Positions 50,001 to 58,921 of a DNA stretch of 64,000 bases are shown here, in pieces. This DNA is from Diogma glabrata (taxonomy: Eukaryota; Arthropoda; Insecta; Diptera; Cylindrotomidae). The position numbers and the translations under genes are program-made. The stretch covers positions 243,553,426-243,617,425 of the forward strand of contig OY856188.1 in the NCBI GenBank assembly GCA_963693315.1, in the 5' to 3' direction. Each line of letters starts with the position of its first letter. Within the stretch, counting starts at the first letter, position 1. Under the pieces are notes generated by a model. It did not search any database, was not told the origin of the DNA, and saw nothing but the letters and a program-made list of their open reading frames with translations.

Positions 50001-50773
50001 GTAAGGGTCACCAATATCAAAATATATTTATTTAAGATACCTGTTTTTAATGGTCTTTAATATTGTGTCCCTCCACAACACCAGAATTTGTAATTTCAAC
50101 CCTTGGATTACTTCTAAAATCCAAAATAACATTTTTTTTATACCAAAATATATATAGTTTGTACCAAAACCTTTAGAAAATTAATTATTTTTTTCCTGCA
50201 TATAAACCTTTCCATTATTAACCAACTCCTGAATGAAAATGAAAAACCAAAATCCAGAGTGCATCATCGGCGGAAAGTGCTGAAGAGCTTGACATGGGAA
50301 ACGTTGGTGGTGTATTTCTTGTTCTTCTTGTTGGCAGCTTAATCTCCTCTTTGCTTGGATGCTGCCAATGGTTTTACAATATATTTTCAAGATCAAGATA
50401 CTATAAGGTAATAGTTTAATTACTAAACATAACATTTTCTTCCTGAATAATATTTCCTTTATTGACATTTTTACTTTTATTTTTTGTTATAATCCTCTAT
50501 TGTTTATAATTTTTAACACATTTTCCTTTTAAATTTTGTTAGACGTCCTTCAAAGAAGAATTTATCGAAGAATTTAAATTTGTTGTTAAATGTCATGGGA
50601 ACACCAAAACTGTACGGGCACGAAAAAGTGCATCAACAGATTCAAGGCAATCAGCATTATCAGGTGATTCGTTACAATCCAGAAACAATTCACCAATACT
50701 TGATAAAAAACCAGATGCGTATGGTTTTAAAGTAAACGGGAAAAGTGGAAAACATCGAGGAGAAGAGCCATAA
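32020..50773 (+). CDS. Ionotropic glutamate receptor, kainate type (gene 2, complete)
   Basis: This is a glutamate-gated cation channel subunit. Exons: 32020-32086, 46344-46516, 46574-47530, 47866-48087, 48276-48482, 48550-48911, 48968-49392, 49458-49573, then 49639-49791 or 50258-50407, then 50543-50773. With the second M4 exon the sum is 2910 nt, 969 residues plus stop; with the first, 970 residues. Order: signal peptide; amino-terminal domain from [10 protein letters not shown] with [26 protein letters not shown] and [10 protein letters not shown]; a Lys/Asp/Glu-rich insertion of about 55 residues in that domain (47185-47350); S1 with [20 protein letters not shown] and DLTITSERE (binding Arg); M1; pore with Q at the Q/R site (LLQQG); M3 with [13 protein letters not shown], Lys replacing the usual Asn; S2 with GGSTINFF and LMESTS (binding Glu); M4; and a cytoplasmic tail [15 protein letters not shown]. 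The gene lies 10.4 kb after gene 1 on the same strand. Confidence 0.94.
32890..36545 (-). pseudogene. Jockey/R1-like LINE relic, antisense in gene 2 intron 1
   Basis: The minus strand reads in order: [19 protein letters not shown] with [19 protein letters not shown] (35855-36226); [19 protein letters not shown], the catalytic YADD box, with [18 protein letters not shown] (35382-35942); [19 protein letters not shown] (34894-35298); an RNase H piece IWYTDGS and [19 protein letters not shown] (33380-33560); and a zinc knuckle [13 protein letters not shown] near 33150. It is the same family as the LINE at 26420, carrying frameshifts and an internal RNase H deletion. A 1426-bp element (33570-34995) splits it. 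Confidence 0.85.
33560..35005. mobile_element. DNA transposon with 10-bp target duplication inside the LINE
   Basis: The element 33570-34995 begins ACAGATGTAAA and ends TTTACATCTGT. The 10-bp direct repeat ATCTCTGGCT flanks it at 33560-33569 and 34996-35005. Subterminal regions are rich in TTACCGGTAA-type palindromes on both sides. A duplication of 9-11 bp is typical of Mutator-like elements, but I saw no transposase to confirm this. Two internal frames (33832-34026 and 34144-34359) show no known domain. Confidence 0.82.
37370..38700. repeat. Diverged tandem-repeat block in gene 2 intron 1
   Basis: About five units of 250-290 bp share TGACACCC(C/A)ACT, CAAGGTC(A/G)AAAAT, CCAAATAACATTTTAAAT and ACCGCTATAGTTTTC-like segments, starting near 37415, 37665, 37935, 38220 and 38495. 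In style they resemble the R290 family (TTTCATATGACACCCCACT), but the internal sequence differs. A near-palindromic AGTACGGTACCCTAC lies just after, at 39015. Confidence 0.65.
39050..40608. mobile_element. DNA element with ~300-bp inverted ends in gene 2 intron 1
   Basis: The left arm 39050-39345 and right arm 40311-40608 are inverted copies. They share AAAATATGAAGGGGC, CTGAGATATCAAGACTTCGG, CATAACTCTTTGTTAAAGTA and AGCAAACTACTCAAAAACCT. The centre (39350-40300) is AT-rich, with repeats of TTCCAAAAATATTTCAAAA type and about three units of a roughly 140-bp repeat (39680-40090). No transposase or clear target duplication was seen. Confidence 0.8.
40620..42165. other. Gene 2 intron 1, unassigned
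   Basis: AT-rich intron sequence. The part from about 41700 may be degraded upstream sequence of the LINE relic that follows. I could not read a domain in it. Confidence 0.45.
42166..43000 (+). pseudogene. Third LINE reverse-transcriptase relic
   Basis: Plus-strand pieces include [13 protein letters not shown] and [19 protein letters not shown], followed by [12 protein letters not shown] (42240-42470), matching the RT segment ending in the YADD box. Here it is degraded to YVDA. Further on, [20 protein letters not shown] (about 42680-42740) matches the downstream QRLAC-ITGAMRT segment. Frames change between pieces, so it is a dead copy in sense orientation within the intron. Confidence 0.6.
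43001..44540. other. Gene 2 intron 1 with CA-rich simple repeats
   Basis: CACACA-type microsatellite stretches lie at about 43440-43510 and, more degenerate, at 43820-43885. A plus-strand frame at 43184-43375 has no recognised domain; frames across the CA repeats are composition artefacts. Confidence 0.6.
44541..46343. other. End of gene 2 intron 1, no feature recognised
   Basis: AT-rich intron sequence up to the AAG acceptor at 46341-46343. No additional receptor exon was seen. Confidence 0.5.
49639..49791 (+). CDS. Gene 2 alternative M4 exon a
   Basis: The exon is 153 nt (51 codons), phase 0 at both ends. It encodes [20 protein letters not shown], continuing [20 protein letters not shown]. 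This is a membrane segment at the M4 position. Acceptor AAAAG and donor GTTGGT are both weak. If the donor is not used, the frame stays open to a stop at 50002-50004 and gives a different tail. Confidence 0.75.
50258..50407 (+). CDS. Gene 2 alternative M4 exon b
   Basis: The exon is 150 nt (50 codons), phase 0 at both ends. It encodes [20 protein letters not shown] and then a second hydrophobic stretch ending [21 protein letters not shown] is the usual start of M4 in kainate receptors. The acceptor is CCAG and the donor GTAATA. It joins in frame from 49573 and to 50543. Confidence 0.85.
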
Positions 50774-50848
50774 CAAAATAATTTTTTTTTTATTCTAAGA
50801 TATTTGATTAACAGAATATTAATTTTGGTTTGATGATTTTAGTTAATT

Positions 50849-50854
50849 AATAAA
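50849..50854 (+). promoter_or_regulatory. Polyadenylation signal for gene 2
   Basis: AATAAA lies 76 nt after the stop; others follow at 50943-50948 and 51035-51040. I cannot tell which is used. Confidence 0.5.
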
Positions 50855-52164
50855 TACAATGTTATTAGAAACTGGATAGTTAAGATTAGTTTAATTAAGT
50901 ATTGTTAAGTTTATACAATTAACAAATATGTTGTGAATCAACAATAAATATAGCAAAACTATAAAAATAGATTTAGTTCTTTTAACAAAATCGCTTGTAA
51001 GCGCTATTGAGAGATAAATGTATATTTTGTAGTGAATAAAGGCGGAAATTTTAAATAGTAGTCTAACAGTTAAAAATAGTAGATAGTTTCTGGTATTTAG
51101 TATCTAGTATCTGGCATCTGTTACCAATTATATCTGGTATCAGGCATTGGCTATCTAGTATGAGGTATCTGAAATTTGATAAAAAAACGATGCATATGTC
51201 AGTCTATGAGCCGCTTTGATAGGTTTAACCTAAGATACGGGTTTCATCACTAAATCCCAGAAGAGTAACGCTTAATTCAATATTGTTGTACATACGCTAA
51301 CGAAAAGCTTAATTCATTATCAAAAATATGCGGAAATCCAGGAAAAATGGAAAAAAAACTAAAATAAAAATCCAATTCCTCAAAAAAGAACGTATTTGAA
51401 AAAAACTAAAAATGCTTGGGACACATTTTGAAATCTGATTAATGTATTTTTTTTTCATTAAGACCAAATAATTAGTTATTCTAAGTCATTATTAATTTGG
51501 TGGTTTATAATTATGTGGAAAAAACCAATGGCATGAAAAAATTATGAGAAATAGGAAAATCGATGATGTCATTAAAACCGTGAGTTTATTTATAATCATA
51601 GTTACTGGATTTGGGAACCTTTTGATGGAGGAGGTAGATGAAATTGTTGGCACAAAAATAATGTGTCCAAAATTTCTTTCGTCACAAATCGTGGGGACGT
51701 TACACACCCTGAGAAAGTCTCAACCCGGGCTACGGACTTGAATTATTAGGAATATTTGGAATACATTGCAGTGTCTTTGGGCCAGTTAGTACCGGGTGGC
51801 CAGAAAAGGATGATTACACTACGACGATTATAATAAGAAAAAGAATAGAATAAGAATTTAAAATACACATTTCGTAACAGCTACAAAGTCAAGTGGCTCA
51901 TCTAACGGTAGGCTCACGTAGACGAAACTTCAAAAGAATTGCAGTGAAATGAAAAATACGGACGACAAGATAAGCAACAATCAGGGGCGGATGTACATGG
52001 CCCAAATTTTTCACCAATATGTGTTGCTCCTGCATGCTTCCACCTCAAATGCCATGATCCAAACAGGTCGAGTTAAATTTGCGAGAATGAATTTTTTTAA
52101 GCGAAGTTGGTGTTGAAATTATGGTCGCGTCCGAAAAAAAATTTGAATGTAAACATCTTGTTGA
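50855..52164. other. Downstream flank of gene 2
   Basis: This is 3' flanking sequence. A degenerate short repeat of TATCTGGTAT / TATCTAGTAT type occupies about 51085-51175. Frames at 51492-51741 show no domain. Confidence 0.5.
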
Positions 52165-55100
52165 GGGGGCTTCATGAAATAGCGGTGATTGTCATAACGC
52201 CGATGACATTAGCGCAAATGTTTCCAAACTGACATAGCCAAGACATTTCTATACTGACATAGGACCAAGATTTAATTTTTCTAAAAATCTCTGCATTAAT
52301 TCAATTTTTTTTGAATCAGTGCCAAGATTGAATTCATGAAGTATTTGACTTAGTGCCAAGATTAGACTTTCGGAACTAATTCAAGGAAAAATGAATTAGC
52401 ACTGATAGGCTTAATTTTTTAAGAAGTCTCGACACTAATTTTATACTTTTTTAACTAGGCGTTTGAGTTCAACTGGCGAGAAAAACCAAATCTTGCACAA
52501 AACTCTGTTTTTGTAATTATAGAAATAAAAAAATGAATGAAAAACTTAATACCAAAAATGCTATTGAAAGAACCCTCACAACTGATTGGGATCGGATTAG
52601 GATCTAATGCGGCATGTTACACTTTAAATTATCCGGGTTGAATCAGACAATAGAGAATAGAGAAAACACATTTGATTTCCGATAGATGCCGGTTATGAAA
52701 TACCCTACTAGGACTTGTTCTAGTTCACCCTGATCTAGTCAGGACGATAAGAGCACATGTCAGAACCAGGGCTAAATTTACAAACATGGCCGCCTGGACC
52801 AAACAAGATATGCCTCTTTAATAAAAAAAATGTAATTTATCTATGTATGAGACGACGTGTGCGAAACGACGAAATAATGACAGATCCCAATTATTAATTG
52901 TCATAATTTTGAAATTTATATTCACCATAACGAAGCGTAAGAATTTGGTATAGCTTTTTAGGATCATCAAATTATGAAAGAAGAAAGAAGAATACTAAAT
53001 TATAACAGAAGTCTTTTTAATTGCACCAAAAGTGATTTTTGATTTTAAATTGATTCAATCTAACCTCACTTTTTATTTACCTCTCTAATATGACGAGTCC
53101 GTAGGCTTTGTTTAATTGTTCTATCAATTTATTTATTTATTGTGCTGTTATGTTAACATTGGCAAATATTTTTTGTTATGTTGTTCATTAGATATAATTA
53201 TAATGTTTAAATTATTTATTTTTTATTCGCCTACATATTAAAGTGTTACTTTATTACTGTGATTTGCGACTTTAAAGTATCACTTTTCAACTATTTATTT
53301 TGTTGTCATAGCTACGTCCAAAAAAGTAAAAAGCATTTGTATTTGTTTAAATTCTATGAAAAATAAAAATTTTTATCAGAGCAACCTTTAAATTCAAAAT
53401 TTCATTATCCAATTAAAATAGTTGTTATCATTTGTTATCATAGCTACACATTAAGGGCGATGATACATGTAAAAGAAATATCTTTCATACATAAAAATTT
53501 CGCATTTAATTGGTTGAGGGGCGGTAACATTTTTTAAAATTAAAAAAAATATTTTTGACTGAAAGACAGAAAAAATATCTGCAAGATATAAAAACATAAC
53601 CTAAAAAGATATTTTTTGCTTGACAGTTAAAACTGATTAACTGAAAAATTGATTTTAAAAGTAAGTTTTACCAATAATCAATTACAATTAACTGAATTTG
53701 ATGATTTAGCTACAATTAAAATAATTTGTTTACTTATTCATGTACATTTAGATTAGGCGATAATCGCAGCAAAAAAATTAAAATTTGGTACAATGTGAAA
53801 ATGCTTAGATCTATATGAATAAGTAAACAAATTATTTTAATTGTAATTAAATAATCAAATTAAGTTAATTGTAATTGATTATTGGTAAAACTTACTTTTA
53901 AAATCAATTAACTGTCAAGCAAAAAATATCTTTTTAGGTTATGTTTTATATCTTACAGATATTTTTTCTGTCTTTCAGTCAAAAATATTTTTTTGAAATT
54001 TAAAAAATGTTACCGCCCCTCAACCAATTAAATGCGAAATTTTTTATGTCTGAAAGATATTTCTTTTACATGTATCATCGCCCTAATTTGGAAAGAATAA
54101 TAAATATTTTGTCAAAGGTTACTTGTTCCACATATTTTTATTTTAAAATTTATGAAAATTTATAATTTTAATTTAGAATAAACAACTTTTCTTAAAATAT
54201 TTTGGCTCGAAAATGACTCGAAATGAAGCACAAACCTCCTTAAACAGGCAAATTTGTTAGACAATGCCATTCTTTTAATCATGTGGAATAAGGTTCTGTG
54301 CATATTTCAAACAGTTAACAAAAAACTGCAGTTGATTAACATTGACGTAAGTCAGGTTGTTATCCTCTATGATTTCTGGTACAGTTATATTATCGAGCTC
54401 CGTGATCAGTTTCAAAATTTCGAAGAGATGGCAATGGAAAATTTGGAGTGCAAGAATATCATGAATTGAACAGAAAAAATAGACGTAGATTATAGTAAGA
54501 TGATGGAACGTGAGAAGAATAATCATGTAGCGCGTTCCGTGTTGTTACGTACCTCACCATCGTAAACCGCTTGTTGAATTATAAACGCCGAATTATAAAC
54601 TAAAGCTCACTGTAAGAAAAAATTCGACCATTCGGTTGGCAGAGTGATTATATCATATAACATTCGGTTGTTGTGTATTCAATTCGGTTGTTGTGTCTAC
54701 AAATTTGGTTTTTAAAGGTAAGACAACCAAATTTGAGGTTATTGTTACAGAAAATATTCGGTTGGCTCAAAGCCGCTAGTGGTCAGTATATATTTTAAAA
54801 TTAAAAAAGAAATTTTGTAATGTATTCTGTAATGTTTTTTATTTTTGCCGCCCCGTGCCATGATATAAGTTGGTCCATGCGTGAATCTGGCAATATCCTA
54901 GTCGGAATAGTGTATATATTTCTGTATTTCTGAAATTCTCACAAAATAAAGAAAACAAAAATTTTCTGTGTGCGAAGCGACGTGGAACCCTACAGTTTTT
55001 TTTAATATTTTAATCTGAGACTAAAAACATTTTATAGGTATGTGTGCTCAAAATTTGTGTTCCAATATGGCAAAAGACTTACGGCACTAATTCAGTTTAT

Positions 55101-55400
55101 ATAGCGCCGAAATAGCGCCGAGCACTCAATTTAAACAATTTCTGTAATTGCGCAGAGATTTCAACTCTCTGCGGTAATTCATTTCAAACTGAATTAGCAC
55201 CGAAATATTGGCTTTGAAATTTTTCTGACATAACGCCGAGGTTTTTGATTCTCGGCACTATGCCAGTGTTATCAAATTGCAAATTTCATCTTTGCGCTAT
55301 TTCAGTTTGAATTGAATTAGTGCCGAGAATCCATACAAAATTTTCTCGGCGCTATTACAGTATTTTTCTCGGCGGTATTACAGTCGGCACTAAGTCAGTA
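52165..55400. repeat. Interval bounded by clusters of a TTAGTGCCGAGA-like motif
   Basis: Two clusters, 52165-52450 and 55075-55400, repeat variants of GAATTAGTGCC(G/A)AGA, CTATTTCAG and ATAGCGCCGA in both orientations. They may be the subterminal regions of one large, otherwise degraded element that a Harbinger-like element later entered (53455-54083). A cluster of ATTCGGTTG copies lies at 54630-54770. I could not define exact ends. Confidence 0.45.
53452..54086. mobile_element. PIF/Harbinger-like palindromic MITE
   Basis: The element 53455-54083 (629 bp) begins GGGCGATGATACATGTAAAA and ends with its exact complement. It is flanked by the 3-bp duplication TAA (53452-53454 and 54084-54086), the TWA-type duplication typical of Harbinger. 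The arms, about 270-290 bp each, stay highly similar to a short spacer near 53750-53810. No coding sequence. Confidence 0.85.
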
Positions 55401-55689
55401 CACCGTTTAAGGTAATTAAGGTAAAGAAAGTGAACCTTGCTTCGAAAATTGTATCAACGGGAGTTATTTTGGTAACCGGTGTGTAAGTGGTGAATGACGG
55501 CTTCTTAAATACCACAGAGTAGAGTTTCTGATTTCTCGACTTTTAAATTTCTCGAGAAATAAAACGAGATATAGATGTTTTTCGAGAAATCTCGAGAAAT
55601 ATATTTTGTTACTCTTCGTTTATAACGTCAAATTAAAAACCAATGTATCTTTACACTGATTTTTTAGCTATGCATATTAAATAAAACAA

Positions 55690-56320
55690 TTTTTTTATTG
55701 TAAACAATAAATTCAATAATTTCGAACAACTTCCATTTATAGGGATTAAGTCCAAATTATCCGATTCAGTGACCTTACAATATAAGTCCTCCGTAATGAC
55801 GTCTACAAATCTTTTGTTGTTGACGCTAGTCCATTCGTCTAGGGATCTGCTTAACTTTTTGTTTCTGTTGAATTAATTTTATTTAGTAACTCAAGCTTTT
55901 ATTTTTAAAAAATTTAATGACTAGTTCCTTAACATCTGAAGGATTTTTCGAAGAAGTGTTTATCGAATAAAGCTGCTTTTTTTAATTCTGTGGAAAGAAA
56001 CCCCATCAACAGCAACAAATGGAGCAATAACTTTACTCATCGACGGACACCGCTTTTTTATGAATTTATCGATTTTTTTTGCATATCACTGTTGGTTTGA
56101 ACACATCTCCTATGTGCAGCACTGCTTCTTCCACTTGTGCCCAACTCTGGCTGTTTTCTTTTCAAAAAAAGTATGGGATTTAAATGTCGATGAAGCCCAG
56201 TGGTTGCATATCCTTTACATAATATCGTTTTACCACACATATTGCAGTTTGATGCATCCTTATTGATTTTGGTAATATGTTTCCAAACATCATCATATTG
56301 ATTTGGGTTGTTCATTTTAA
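55690..56320 (-). pseudogene. hAT transposase N-terminus with BED zinc finger (relic)
   Basis: Minus-strand 56058-56315 encodes DDVWKHITKINKDASNCNMC, then GKTILCKGYATTGLHRHL. This is a BED-type finger with the CxxC and HxxxH ligands visible. Downstream readings give VIAPFVAVDGVSFHR (about 56000-56040) and DVKELVIKFFKNKS (about 55910), typical of the hAT segment before the catalytic core. Stops and frameshifts follow and the catalytic core and C-terminus are absent. In intact relatives the finger binds the element's ends. Confidence 0.75.
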
Positions 56321-56699
56321 TGGTTATTTGAATTTTATGCAGATGGCTAAATTTTTAAAAACAATTTAAAAAGTCAGATAAGTGCGAATAAAATTCGCTC
56401 GTCAAGGGTTCCGTGAATGTAAAAGAACACAAAATCAAAAATTATTGATAAAAAGTTGTGTTGTAATGTCCTTATATTTCCAGACCATAGACACATAACA
56501 AAATAAATGTTAAATTGTAAATATCAATAGTAAATTACAATCAAATCTCAAATCAAAAATGGCAAAAAAAATGTTAATTCAGGTTAAATATTATCCATAG
56601 ATGTTTTTGGTAACTTAAAAAAGATTCAAATACACCAGCTTGTAAATGCATTAAATTTGATTATTTTTTCGGTCAATTGAGTGTTGAAATTTAGGGGGG

Positions 56700-58800
56700 T
56701 GATTCTAAAATTCTAAAAAAATTCTAAAAAAATTGTAATATTTCTTAAATTAAGTGCTCTTTCATATGACACCCCACTCATTTGGGTCAAAAATGGTTTT
56801 TTTCCCTCCTCACACCCATCCCGTAAACACACAGAAATATAATTATTTGAGTCTCCGCTATGATTTTCATTCAAAATTTACCAATATTCCTGTCTCTGTG
56901 AATATTTTCAAATTTTTCTGTAAGTCATCGTCAAAAAGTAGGCGGCGGCGCGATCTGAATTTTGCCCTTTCTTATCCATAACTCAAAAACTGTGCTGTAG
57001 TTTTCATACAAAACTTACCCCATTTCCTAACTTTGTGAATTTTTACAAATTTTTCTGTCATTTTGTGACGAAACGGAAACGTATGGGGGAAACGTATGGA
57101 ACGGTCTGAATTTTGCATTTTTTCGACAATAACTCAAAAACTGGGCACAGCAAAATTCTCTACCCTGGTCATCTAAACACACAGAAATATAATAATTGGA
57201 GACTTCGCTATAGTTTTCGTACAAAGTTTACCGAATTTCCTAACTCTGTGAATTTTTACAAATTTTTCGGTCAATCAGTATCGAAACGTATGGGGGAGGG
57301 GGGAACGGTCTGAATTTTGCACTTTTTTGACCATAACTCAAAAACTGTGCACCGCAAAATTCTAAAAAAAAATTGCAACGAATTTTAAATTAGATGCTCT
57401 TTCAAATGACACCCCACTCGCTTGGGTCAAAAAAAGTTTTTTTTTACCCCCTCTCCCCCGGTCCTCTAAACACACAGAAATATAATTATTGGCGACTTCG
57501 CTATAGTTTTCGTACAAAATTTACCAAATTTCCTAACTCTGTGAATTTTTACAAATTTTTCTGTCAATCAGTGTCGCAACGTATGGAGGTAACGGTCAGA
57601 ATTTTGCACTTTTTTGACAATAACTCAAAAACTGTGCACCGCAAAATTCTAAAAAAAATTGCAACGAATTTTAAATTAGATGTTCTTTCAAATGACACCC
57701 CACTCGTTTGGGTCAAAAACTGTTTTTTTTTACCCCCTCTACCCCGGTCCTCTAAACACACAGAGATATAATTATTGGAGACTTCGCTATAGTTTTCGTA
57801 CAAAATTTACCGAATTTCCTAACTCTGTGAATTTTTAAAAAATTTTCTGTCAATCAGTGTCGAAACGTATGGGGGGGAACGGTCTGAATTTTGCACTTTT
57901 TTGACAATAACTCAAAAACTGGGCACCGCAAAATTCTAAAAAAATTGCAACGAATTTTAAATTAGATGCTCTTTTAAATGACACACTCGCTTGGGTCAAA
58001 AAAAAGTTTTTTTTACCCCCTCTACCCCGGTCCTCTAAACACACAGAGATATAATTATTGGCGACTTCGCTATAGTTTTCGTACAAAATTTATCAAACTT
58101 CCTAACTCTGTGAATTTTTTTTAAAATTTTTCTGACAATCAGTGTCAAAACGTAGGGGGGAGGGGGGGACGGTCTGAAAGTCGCACTTTTTTGACAATAA
58201 CTCAAAAATTGGGCATCGCAAAATTCTAAAAAAAATTGCTTTGTTTTTTAAATTAATTGTTCTTTCAAATGACACACCACTTGACCACATTTTAAATAGT
58301 GTTTTTATCCCTCCTCATCTCCACCCCCTTAATAAATCTAAGTATGAGAATATGACACTTTTATATATTTTTATTAAAAACGTACTAGCTTTTCTATCAT
58401 TCCAAATACATTTGAAAATTTTCGATCAGATAGGTTCGGAGCTAATCGAGGTAAGAAAACTCGAAAAAAACGTCATTATTCAAAATTATACAAAAAATGG
58501 TGAGGTGTAAAATTCCAAAATAAATTTTTAAGGAATACTGAAATGAAGTCCTTTCATATGATACCCTACTTGAATCTATAAAAAAATGTATTGTCTCAAA
58601 GGTCTCACATCGTAGCCCTGTAAACCAAACGAAAACCACTTTAGTTTTGTTTTTATCCGTCATTTCATGTGGACAGATTAGTTTTATACGCACCTCAAAT
58701 TTCAAGTCCATAGCATTTATAGTTTACGAGATAATCGATATAATGTGAAAAACTCGTTTTACACTCACCAATAGTGTTCCGTATAAAAAATGGAACCCCA
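56700..58800 (-). repeat. Repeat family R290, large inverted copy
   Basis: Units of 285-293 bp: TCAATCA-type landmarks fall at 57270, 57564, 57850 and 58135. Each unit carries GCTCTTTCAAATGACACCCC, GGGTCAAAAA, a C-rich stretch, ACACACAGAAATATAATTAT, ACTTCGCTATAG and TCTGTGAATTTTTACAAATT. The block ends at 58480-58800 with the same end segment as 24480-24620, inverted (GTGTTCCGTATAAAAAATGG). Open frames inside it are incidental. Confidence 0.88.
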
Positions 58801-58921
58801 AAAAGCAGCTAGTTACGGTAAAATATTTTTATTACCTCAATAATTGTTGTTTAGTGAACATTTTTTGTTTTTCTGATTATTTTGCACTTCACACAAAATG
58901 TCAAACTATTTTGAAAGCAGG

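Noticed and set aside
56754..58711. Several 60-125 codon frames on both strands
   Set aside because: The same peptides recur at the repeat period of the R290 block; no domain and no conservation beyond the repeat.
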